DNA from: Bdellovibrionales bacterium
Lineage (GTDB): Bacteria > Bdellovibrionota > Bdellovibrionia > Bdellovibrionales > UBA1609
Direction of reading: 5' to 3'
DNA: 5,484 nucleotides
NCBI GenBank assembly: GCA_020435025.1
Contig: JAGRAG010000186.1
Location: 1-5,484, forward strand
Position numbers and translations under genes: made by a program. Below are positions 1 to 5,484 of this stretch, piece by piece. The notes beneath the pieces were generated by a model, which saw only the letters and a list, made by a program, of their open reading frames with translations, did not search any database and was not told the origin of the DNA. Each line of letters opens with the position of its first letter. The first letter of the stretch is position 1.

Positions 1-528
1 TTAAGTGACGATGGCCGTATTGTCGGGACAACGGATACACAATACACTTCTTTAAATATTGATGCAGCTGTCAGCCGTGGCCTCGAGTTTGAATTTCGCA
101 AGAAGTTGCCCTACTCCTTCACCTTTGGTGGAAACTACTCTTTGATCGAGTCCGATGTGACAATCTCTGCCGATCGAGCCGGACAGCTGACGTCGTTAGA
201 AAGACCTCTACAAGGTCAATCTCCGGAGCTTTTAAATTTGCAATTGGACTTCGAACCGGAACGCTGGCAAGCGACCTTTACGCTGCTTTATAATGTGATC
301 GGGCGAAGAATTACGGGAGTCGGGGCTGATGGACGTCCAGATGAGTACCGAGAATCGCTCACCACTTTGGATTTGGTCGCATCCAAGGCTTTTAAAGACA
401 ATTGGAAGATTAAGGCACAAGCCAAAAATATATTAGACCCCGAAGTCCGACAGACGCAAGGGGATAAGGTGACACGAGTATCAAAGCGCGGACCCGAATA
501 CTCAATAGGTGTCAGCGGAACGTTTTGA
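1..528 (+). CDS. TonB-dependent outer-membrane receptor, C-terminal part (5' end outside window)
   Basis: This reading frame is open from the first base and ends at TGA 526-528, giving the last 175 residues of a larger protein. It looks like the final beta-strands of a TonB-dependent receptor, which imports siderophore-bound iron, cobalamin, sugars or similar ligands across the outer membrane using energy from TonB/ExbBD. Family-like landmarks are the SRGLEFEF strand (about residues 25-32 of the visible part), the turn RPLQGQSPELLN (about 68-79), the NILDP motif (about 143-147) and an alternating last strand ending YSIGVSGTF. The terminal Phe is the usual BAM-complex recognition residue. The plug domain, TonB box and signal peptide would lie upstream, so the ligand cannot be deduced. 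A TTG at 106 and later codons are not plausible starts because the homology-like pattern continues upstream to base 1. The next gene begins 8 bases after the stop, suggesting an operon. Confidence 0.9.
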   Translation, partial: LSDDGRIVGTTDTQYTSLNIDAAVSRGLEFEFRKKLPYSFTFGGNYSLIESDVTISADRAGQLTSLERPLQGQSPELLNLQLDFEPERWQATFTLLYNVIGRRITGVGADGRPDEYRESLTTLDLVASKAFKDNWKIKAQAKNILDPEVRQTQGDKVTRVSKRGPEYSIGVSGTF

Positions 529-530
529 GG
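527..530 (+). promoter_or_regulatory. Ribosome binding site overlapping the receptor stop codon
   Basis: GAGG lies 6 bases before the ATG at 537 and shares its first two bases with the TGA stop of the receptor. It supports ATG 537 as the start of the lipoprotein gene, rather than the TTG at 525, and suggests translational coupling to the receptor. Confidence 0.7.
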
Positions 531-536
531 CCAAAG

Positions 537-1367
537 ATGAAACTATTATTTGCATTTTTGACAGTTTTTCTGATGGGTTGCAATATGCATGAATCGACTT
601 CCACAGTTTTGGAACTAGAAAAGCTCCAAAGAGCTGATTTAGAAAAAACAGAAGTTTTGCAAAAGGCCTATCTTGAAGAAGATTATGAACACTTACAAAA
701 TGAACTGGCATCCGGAACGGATGTCGATCTGATTTTCGCTAGTGGAAAGACACTTTTGTATATGGCGATTCAAGCGGAAAACTTTAAGATGGTCGACTTT
801 CTTCTTGGGTTTGGAGCCAATCCCCAGCTGCAACTGACGGTGAACAAGAAAGTGACAACCCCTTTAGAGTCGTGTGAAGACCTGACGGGCCTGGAGACGC
901 AAAAGGTTATGAAAGCGGTATTGCAAGGTCAGATTGCCGACCAAAGTCTTTATCTTTTTAAAAAACACTTTTTAAAACTGTCTACGGGTGAAAGAGCTGA
1001 CTTGGTGTGGATTAATAAGCTTGTTGGATACGGTTTGGATTGGACTCTGTTCACCGAAAGCGACTTTCAGACTTTCTTCTTTAATAAAATTCCAGCTACG
1101 GAGAATTCACAAGAGATCTTTCGCTTTATATTCTTTGAAACCCATTCACTCTTGCCGACGGATCAGTGGCTCGAATGGGTTGAATCTCCCTTCTCGACGG
1201 GACGTTACAAGCGAGCCAATTGCTCCTTTGTCAGCCAGAGGCAGTGTTTTCAGTTTTCAGAATTTCTACTGACTTGCGAAGAAAGATACCGAAGCCAATT
1301 GAGTCGTGCACAAAATCAACTTGAAAAGTATATCGTCATGCGAAATCATTTGTTGCGTTGTTCTTAA
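537..1367 (+). CDS. Ankyrin-repeat lipoprotein
   Basis: The 276-residue product starts MKLLFAFLTVFLMGC. This is a short charged N-region, a hydrophobic stretch and a lipobox (LMGC) with the lipidated cysteine at residue 15, so it should be a membrane-anchored lipoprotein facing the periplasm or beyond. Residues about 24-57 are charged and helical, possibly a short coiled coil. An ankyrin unit is clear at about 69-98 (GKTLLYMAIQAENFKMVDFL followed by LGFGANPQL). Weaker units probably precede it (about 45-68) and follow it (about 105-131). Ankyrin repeats usually bind other proteins. The C-terminal half (about 135-276) matches nothing I recognise; it is aromatic-rich and has cysteines at 229, 237, 247 and 275, plus 113 earlier, which could form disulfides in the periplasm. 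The start at ATG 537 is chosen for its GAGG site and because it puts the signal peptide at the N-terminus. It directly follows the TonB-dependent receptor and may assist or be assembled with it; that link is inference. Confidence 0.85.
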   Translation: MKLLFAFLTVFLMGCNMHESTSTVLELEKLQRADLEKTEVLQKAYLEEDYEHLQNELASGTDVDLIFASGKTLLYMAIQAENFKMVDFLLGFGANPQLQLTVNKKVTTPLESCEDLTGLETQKVMKAVLQGQIADQSLYLFKKHFLKLSTGERADLVWINKLVGYGLDWTLFTESDFQTFFFNKIPATENSQEIFRFIFFETHSLLPTDQWLEWVESPFSTGRYKRANCSFVSQRQCFQFSEFLLTCEERYRSQLSRAQNQLEKYIVMRNHLLRCS

Positions 1368-1446
1368 ATACAGCAAGCGACACTCTTTAATTACAAATGA
1401 ATTCCTTTGGAAGTCTTAAAGTTATCTATTTTCTTTATGTATTAAT

Positions 1447-3507
1447 TTACTTTCTAACGGCGCGGTAGCAGCGCCCCCCTTTTTTTGCCTCAGCTATAAA
1501 CTCCACATAGCGAGGGTCCTGTTTAAAAAAACCAGAATCGATCCAGCCAAGGCCCTTTCCCACTTCTCTCTGAGCGAGATCACGCATTATAGAATCTGGA
1601 ATGGGGCCATTCATTTTGAGTTTAATAAATTCAGTCATCGGTTCCGTTGGTCGAGCTTTTCGGTGAGAAAAGTAAACTGCTTCTATAATTTCAGGATGAC
1701 GCCAGTTCCGACTATCTGTTTTTCGTGTACTTGAATTGGAATGAAAATCAACGATTTTACTTGCGATTTTATCCAAATAAAATCTCGCTTCATAGCTCAC
1801 AATTCCTCTCTGGGCTAACTCATTCAGTAGAAGCACATTGGCCTTCACACTGTATTTTTTTGCAACTAATTGGAACAGGAGATTTTGATAAGATGGGTGG
1901 CGCAAATGTCGAAGGACTTTAGGGATTAAGTCTTCACTTAAAGCGTCCAATGTGACTAAGGCCCCCGCAATCCAAGAGGCTTGAAAACTCATTCGTTGAA
2001 CAGAAGAAAACCAAGGGACCCAACTTTCAGCAATCCTCTCTTTGTCAGAATCAGATAGCTCATGACCCTTAAATTTTGCGATCAATAGAGCTTTGAGACT
2101 CTCTACCGAAGATGGAAGGCCTTTTAAGTTTCCAGACTCGATGTCTGCTACCCTTTCACGCAACGTCGTTTCTTTTAAATCTTCCCGTAAGGTCTCTTTT
2201 TTGACGGAGCGTTGTGAAGGTCTTGCCAATCCGCTTTGAACTCTTTGCCAAATTTCATTGTTTTTATCTAATGTTAACTCCGCGTAACTTTCGGAAAAAT
2301 TTGCCTTGGAAATCGACTTTACGTCTTTAAAAGAAACTCCACTCATTGCTGCAAGCTGCTTAAGAAAGTGCAGATGGACCGCGTCGCTTATTCTCTCTGT
2401 TCTTCTAAAGATCGAAAAATTACTTCCATGATTTATTGCATGACGAAATACGAAAAAGTCTTTGGTTCCTTGAAAATTCATTTGCAGAGCTTCACGACTG
2501 TCTTGGTACCGATCCATAATTTCTTTGTACTCAGAAGCTTCGATAAGAGGAATAAGATCCGATCCATCTCGAATAATAAGTTTAGTATTCATTCGTAGAA
2601 GATCATCTGCTGTAAACAGAACATTTTGCATATGCGGTGAGCTGTGCACAAATTGGGTGCGAAAAATAAACTCAGCCCAACCTCTGCCGATAGCCGGTGC
2701 CACTTTTTCGATCACAAATTTTTCTGGCTCTGTATAGCCATTGACTAAAGCGAGTAGGGGACCACCGATTTCATGAAGAACTGTAAATCCAGGAATGGAA
2801 ACTTGGTTGGGCTGGGCTAGGTAAGACACATCACGAAAGGTCATGGCTCGTTTCGAAAAATCTTTAGGACCAGGGTCTACAATCAATGACATCCTATCAG
2901 GAAGAAACTCGAAATACTCTCCCGAAGTTCCACCAAGTTTGCTTTGAACGATTTGAGAAGCCCGAAATCCAAATTCAGCTTCGCTAACGGATATCAATTT
3001 AGAAAGGGTCTCTGCTCCATCATATGACAAATACCCTTCTCTTTCGCGACCGTTCCAGTCCCCAAATCCATCGGTCATGCTCAGTCGGGGGGAGATGGCT
3101 ACACCAGTGACACTGGGCTGCGCTGGAAAAAGGCTTCTCGACTCAGTTAACAAGAAAGGACGACGTTCCCGGTGAACTTTGTCATCATAGCCTTGTTTTT
3201 TTAGGCTAAATCTCATCTCCTTTACAGTCGTTGAGTCAAAAGGGTGAATCAATAACTTATAAAAGCGGGAACTGCCCGAAACACGAACCTGCTGACTCCA
3301 CTCAGGAGTCAAACCCCTTTCTTGGTACAGGGTGACCCAAGCTTTAGGTATTTCTAAATATTCTAAATAAGTTGGTTTTAATTCTGGGGGCTCCGAAAAT
3401 GCAGGATTGTAAGCTAACGAAAGTGACTGCAATTGATCAAATTGCGCCCAAGACGAGGGTACAAAAAAGACTCCTACGATGATGAAAATCAATAATTTCA
3501 TGCTCAT
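1447..3507 (-). CDS. Large exported protein of unknown function (686 aa)
   Basis: I do not recognise this protein with confidence. It begins MSMKLLIFIIVGVFFVPSSWA then QFDQ, a Sec signal peptide with probable signal peptidase I cleavage after Ala21, so the mature protein is periplasmic or secreted. No further membrane segment is evident. Residues about 115-320 look like one mixed alpha/beta domain. It includes SVTGVAISPRLSMTDG (132-147), an HEIGG stretch (245-249), PHMQNVLF (291-298) and LIIRDGSD (310-317). The H-x-Q-N followed 19 residues later by R-D resembles the nucleotide-site region of IucA/IucC siderophore synthetases, but this is a by-eye likeness only. Residues about 435-455 are highly charged, and about 460-590 look like helical hairpins of a HEAT-like solenoid. 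The only cysteine is Cys680. Near the C-terminus the coding strand has A7 followed by G6 (1474-1486). ATG 3507 is preferred over ATG 3501 and over the TTG at 3543, whose extension would spoil the signal peptide. The gene stands alone, convergent with the lipoprotein gene and divergent from the barrel gene. Confidence 0.85.
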   Translation of the reverse strand: MSMKLLIFIIVGVFFVPSSWAQFDQLQSLSLAYNPAFSEPPELKPTYLEYLEIPKAWVTLYQERGLTPEWSQQVRVSGSSRFYKLLIHPFDSTTVKEMRFSLKKQGYDDKVHRERRPFLLTESRSLFPAQPSVTGVAISPRLSMTDGFGDWNGREREGYLSYDGAETLSKLISVSEAEFGFRASQIVQSKLGGTSGEYFEFLPDRMSLIVDPGPKDFSKRAMTFRDVSYLAQPNQVSIPGFTVLHEIGGPLLALVNGYTEPEKFVIEKVAPAIGRGWAEFIFRTQFVHSSPHMQNVLFTADDLLRMNTKLIIRDGSDLIPLIEASEYKEIMDRYQDSREALQMNFQGTKDFFVFRHAINHGSNFSIFRRTERISDAVHLHFLKQLAAMSGVSFKDVKSISKANFSESYAELTLDKNNEIWQRVQSGLARPSQRSVKKETLREDLKETTLRERVADIESGNLKGLPSSVESLKALLIAKFKGHELSDSDKERIAESWVPWFSSVQRMSFQASWIAGALVTLDALSEDLIPKVLRHLRHPSYQNLLFQLVAKKYSVKANVLLLNELAQRGIVSYEARFYLDKIASKIVDFHSNSSTRKTDSRNWRHPEIIEAVYFSHRKARPTEPMTEFIKLKMNGPIPDSIMRDLAQREVGKGLGWIDSGFFKQDPRYVEFIAEAKKGGRCYRAVRK

Positions 3508-3510
3508 GAA

Positions 3511-3519
3511 CCTTTTCCT
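3511..3519 (-). promoter_or_regulatory. Double ribosome binding site for the 686-aa gene
   Basis: On the minus strand AGGAAAAGG precedes two nearby in-frame ATG codons. AGGA ends 8 bases before ATG 3507, and the following AAGG is 9 bases before ATG 3501. Either start gives an intact signal peptide, so the true product begins MSMKLL or MKLL. Confidence 0.6.
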
Positions 3520-3568
3520 TTCAGGCCTCGCACTATGGCTCAAGCATCGAAAATCTGAAGCTATTGAT

Positions 3569-3586
3569 CATGGAGCAACTCCCATG
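3569..3586. repeat. Short inverted repeat (hairpin or operator candidate)
   Basis: CATGG-AG-CAA-CT-C-CCATG forms a 7-base-pair stem with one bulged C and a 3-base loop. It sits about 60 bases upstream of the minus-strand start, so it could be a structure in the 5' leader of the 686-aa gene or a binding site. There is no T-run after it on either strand, so it does not look like an intrinsic terminator. A chance palindrome of this size is quite possible. Confidence 0.3.
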
Positions 3587-3749
3587 CCTAAAGGGCTGCA
3601 TATTCTCCTATAAAGTCCCTACACTTCCCCATAGGAGCCAAAAATTGTTGCCAAGTGACTGATATTTGATCCAATGTCGATAGAGTTGTCATATTTTGCG
3701 GAGACTGATAAAACCAATTTTTAGACAAAAAGATACTGGTACCTTTTAG

Positions 3750-4958
3750 ATGATATGCACATTCAAACAGATCTTGCTTTTTTTGATGGTCGCCATTTCG
3801 CTGTTCCCAGCGGAAGGGACCATTATTTTTCCAGAATATTGGTCCTTTCTTGAGTCCGAAAGAGGGGTGAGTGACCGGGTCGACTGGGTGGATGGGGAGT
3901 ACTCATCAGATGCCCTCACCTTTGATCTTCCGCCTGTCTGGCAAAGTCGTTTCCTAAAAGCGACCAAAGTTTTTGACACTTCTATTGGAAGCCTTGGAGC
4001 CAAACATTTTTTTATTCGCCGCCGCCTGAAACTCCAACAAAAGATTGCCCCATCCACAGAATTTTTATTGGCCTATTTTGAACAGTCTGATTTTGATACC
4101 CGACAATCACACCTTGTGGTGGAATTTGACCACTTTTGGAATTCCCATTGGGGAACTGGGATTTATACGGAGCTCGCTCATGAAAAAAAATATGATGATT
4201 TAGGGTTAGCTCTTCTTTATAGATTCAGCGACCACCAGCTTTTTCGACTCTATTACACAGAAGTTGATTTTTCTAGAAATGAAAGAAATGAAAACAGCGA
4301 CATGTTTAAAAAGGCCCCGAAAGTCTATGGATTTTCTTATCGTAATGTGAGTGATTCCGATCATGACAACAGTTTTCTAGCCTTCGGAGCGAGATGGGAA
4401 TCGCCATTGGAGCAAGTGGGTGATGTCCTTTATAATCCCTACAGGCTCGAACGCACGCAGTACTACCTTCAACGATTTATGGGAACAGAATTTGATCATA
4501 AATTCTTGCAATGGGAAGATCGAACCACTTTTGAAACTCTAAGTGCGCAAAAAAAATCAAGCACGGTCCGTCTTTTGGAGTTTCGCAAGCAGAAGGAACA
4601 ACCCTCATGTCGGTGGGGCGAGCGCTGCAGTCGATTTTGGGGCCTAAGATGGAATCAACGGGAATGGCGAATAGACTTTCAAGAAGTCCTGCATCAAGAT
4701 TGGCTGCCTTACTTGGGTTTTCAGTGGCGTCTCCAACAGATTCACCAATGGGAGCTCTCATTTGATTATGTCTATCACGAAGGCTCTGGACCAACGGCAT
4801 TACGAAGTTCAACCGACGAAGATTATGACAATAACAGCCGCATGAATTTGGCCTACGAGTGGTTATTTATCGGAGGATCTTTAAAGCTCTATTTTACGTG
4901 CGATTTAGATCATTTTTCTTGGGAGGGCGGCAACGGTCAGTTTCAATGGATTTTTTAA
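3750..4958 (+). CDS. Predicted outer-membrane beta-barrel protein (402 aa)
   Basis: The product begins MICTFKQILLFLMVAISLFP then AEG, a Sec signal peptide probably cut near residues 21-23. Cys3 lies too early to be a lipobox. After a non-barrel N-terminal stretch (about 24-82), the rest alternates polar and hydrophobic or aromatic residues in segments of about 10 separated by charged turns, for example HLVVEFDHFW (121-130), LGLALLYRF (151-159), LFRLYYTEVDF (164-174), WRIDFQEVL (306-314) and SLKLYFTCDL (377-386). I count roughly 16-18 candidate strands. The chain ends GQFQWIF, with a terminal Phe as expected for BAM-assembled barrels. No specific porin or transporter family is recognised, so the substrate is unknown. 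ATG 3750 has no good Shine-Dalgarno sequence, but the next in-frame ATG (3786) would remove most of the signal peptide. The gene contains two A8 runs (4183-4190 and 4549-4556). It is transcribed alone and converges on the small-gene pair. Confidence 0.75.
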   Translation: MICTFKQILLFLMVAISLFPAEGTIIFPEYWSFLESERGVSDRVDWVDGEYSSDALTFDLPPVWQSRFLKATKVFDTSIGSLGAKHFFIRRRLKLQQKIAPSTEFLLAYFEQSDFDTRQSHLVVEFDHFWNSHWGTGIYTELAHEKKYDDLGLALLYRFSDHQLFRLYYTEVDFSRNERNENSDMFKKAPKVYGFSYRNVSDSDHDNSFLAFGARWESPLEQVGDVLYNPYRLERTQYYLQRFMGTEFDHKFLQWEDRTTFETLSAQKKSSTVRLLEFRKQKEQPSCRWGERCSRFWGLRWNQREWRIDFQEVLHQDWLPYLGFQWRLQQIHQWELSFDYVYHEGSGPTALRSSTDEDYDNNSRMNLAYEWLFIGGSLKLYFTCDLDHFSWEGGNGQFQWIF

Positions 4959-4971
4959 GTTTACTTAGGCC

Positions 4972-5211
4972 CTAGAAAGTGAATTGGATTCCCTGTTTTT
5001 TTCGAATACAATCGTTAATTTTTGTCTTCGACGCTTTTTTTCCCAGCTTTTTCTGGCACTCTTTTTTTGCCTTAAAATATGGATACACTTTGGGCTCAGG
5101 AAGAGTTTCCTTTTGTTTGTTTGGCAATTCCTTGTCACCACTATTTTCTCCCAAGGCGGTTCCCATGAATAGCAAAGAGAGCAGTGCAAAGAGGATCAGG
5201 GTCGCTTTCAT
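4972..5211 (-). CDS. Small basic secreted protein with two cysteines (79 aa)
   Basis: The product starts MKATLILFALLSLLFMGTALG, a good Sec signal peptide probably cleaved after Gly21 (ALG then ENSG). The mature part is about 58 residues and lysine-rich, with a proline-containing linker (about 29-44). It is followed by a helical segment with Cys52 and Cys68 (ECQKKLGKKASKTKINDC), which could form a disulfide-linked helical hairpin. The C-x15-C arrangement faintly recalls PsiF-type repeats but is shorter, so no family is assigned. The ATG overlaps the TGA of the upstream gene (ATGA, 5208-5211) and has only a weak GGGTG upstream, so translation is probably coupled to that gene. Its stop lies 13 bases from the stop of the convergent barrel gene. 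Overlapping plus-strand frames here show no protein-like features. Confidence 0.75.
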   Translation of the reverse strand: MKATLILFALLSLLFMGTALGENSGDKELPNKQKETLPEPKVYPYFKAKKECQKKLGKKASKTKINDCIRKKQGIQFTF

Positions 5212-5484
5212 TTTAGCAACACCCGGTTGTTTCGTTCATTTAAGTTCATGGGTATACCTACAGTGTTTTGACGATAGATGACATCGCCAAAGGTGAACGA
5301 TTCACGAATTTCTTTGGGAATCGCCGAAGAAATCGGAATTCCACCATCTTTTCGAATATCATTCATAACGGCTTGAGCATCTTCTGCTACAGAACTACTA
5401 AAGGCTCCTTTTAACCAGACAAAGAAGCCTTCATTTTTGACATTCGGTTGATTCATATTCAAACACAGGTTATTGCCGCCACAT
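5208..5484 (-). CDS. Probable lipoprotein, 5' end outside window
   Basis: The minus-strand frame is open to the window edge and ends at TGA 5208-5210, giving 91 visible residues. The first visible residues are CGGNNLC. A cysteine followed by Gly-Gly-Asn-Asn is typical of a mature lipoprotein N-terminus, and the single base before it (A as third codon base) is compatible with Gly, Ala or Ser at the -1 lipobox position. I therefore infer that the signal peptide lies just beyond 5484 and that this is nearly the whole mature protein. A start inside the window (TTG 5462 or the ATG at 5456) is less likely because neither has a ribosome binding site. The rest (WLKGAF, EDAQAVMNDIRKDGGIPI, then SFTFGDVIYR) is soluble and mixed alpha/beta; I recognise no family. 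It overlaps the downstream small secreted-protein gene by 4 bases, so the two form an operon. Confidence 0.7.
   Translation of the reverse strand, partial: CGGNNLCLNMNQPNVKNEGFFVWLKGAFSSSVAEDAQAVMNDIRKDGGIPISSAIPKEIRESFTFGDVIYRQNTVGIPMNLNERNNRVLLK

Larger units (their letters stand above)
3508..3749. promoter_or_regulatory. Divergent intergenic region with promoters for both flanking genes
   Basis: This 242-base AT-rich gap lies between two divergently oriented start codons, so it must hold the promoters of both genes unless they are read from elsewhere. For the plus-strand barrel gene two weak sigma70-like pairs are visible: TTGATC (3666-3671) with CATATT (3690-3695) at 18 bases, and TTGTCA (3686-3691) with GATAAA (3707-3712) at 15 bases. 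Neither is close to consensus. I see no convincing -35/-10 pair for the minus-strand gene. A short hairpin lies at 3569-3586. There is no plausible open reading frame in the gap. Confidence 0.4.

Noticed and set aside
1368..1446. Possible bidirectional terminator between the convergent lipoprotein and 686-aa genes
   Set aside because: Only a TTCC-TTT-GGAA stem of 4 base pairs (1402-1412), with a loosely placed outer CTTTAA/TTAAAG pair, is visible. The stem is too weak and too AT-rich to call.
2761..2775. HEIGG in the 686-aa protein as a zinc-protease motif
   Set aside because: The motif is HExGG without the second histidine of HExxH, and no downstream zinc ligand pattern is evident.
3508..3543. 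TTG start at 3543 extending the 686-aa protein by 12 residues
   Set aside because: The extension places charged residues (ARPERKR) before the signal peptide and covers the Shine-Dalgarno sequence used by ATG 3507.
4477..4812. Minus-strand open frame of 111 codons inside the barrel gene
   Set aside because: It lies wholly opposite a better-supported gene and has no signal peptide, domain or ribosome binding site. The same holds for the minus-strand frame at 3746-4057 and for the other antisense frames.
4959..4971. TTAGGCCCTA near-palindrome between the barrel stop and the convergent small-gene stop
   Set aside because: It is too short, has no usable loop and is not followed by a T-run, so it is not a credible terminator.
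4979..5281. Plus-strand open frame of 100 codons opposite the small secreted-protein gene
   Set aside because: Its Phe/Ser/Cys-rich composition is what antisense reading of a lysine-rich gene gives, and it has no ribosome binding site. The minus-strand frame has a proper signal peptide and an ATGA overlap with its neighbour.

Overview
The window comes from a Gram-negative (diderm) bacterium. It holds the C-terminal end of a TonB-dependent outer-membrane receptor, a lipoprotein with a clear lipobox, a predicted outer-membrane beta-barrel ending in phenylalanine, and several proteins with Sec signal peptides. The base composition is moderate and slightly AT-rich by eye. The density of unfamiliar exported proteins, including an ankyrin-type lipoprotein, reminds me of Bdellovibrionota (predatory or related bacteria). 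That assignment is inference and was not tested.

Layout. Bases 1-528 (+) are the last 175 codons of a TonB-dependent receptor whose start lies outside the window. It is followed with almost no gap by an ankyrin-repeat lipoprotein gene (537-1367, +); the ribosome binding site of the second gene overlaps the stop codon of the first, so the two are probably co-transcribed. A 79-base gap separates this pair from a convergent gene of 686 codons (1447-3507, -) for a large exported protein of unknown function. A 242-base divergent intergenic region (3508-3749) then leads into a 402-codon gene (3750-4958, +) for a predicted beta-barrel outer-membrane protein. Only 13 bases separate its stop from the stop of a convergent minus-strand pair. 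That pair is a partial gene, probably a lipoprotein (5208-5484, running off the right edge), overlapping by ATGA a gene for a 79-residue basic secreted protein with two cysteines (4972-5211).

Working together. All six products are predicted to leave the cytoplasm: two to the outer membrane, two as lipoproteins and two as periplasmic or secreted proteins. The receptor and ankyrin lipoprotein form one likely unit, and the overlapping small genes another. No enzyme pathway can be reconstructed. The most intriguing element is the 686-residue exported protein. Its middle part carries an H-x-Q-N ... R-D arrangement recalling the active-site region of IucA/IucC-type siderophore synthetases, yet it has a signal peptide, which would be unexpected for an ATP-dependent cytoplasmic enzyme. 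I saw no tRNA, rRNA, CRISPR array, insertion sequence or strong terminator.
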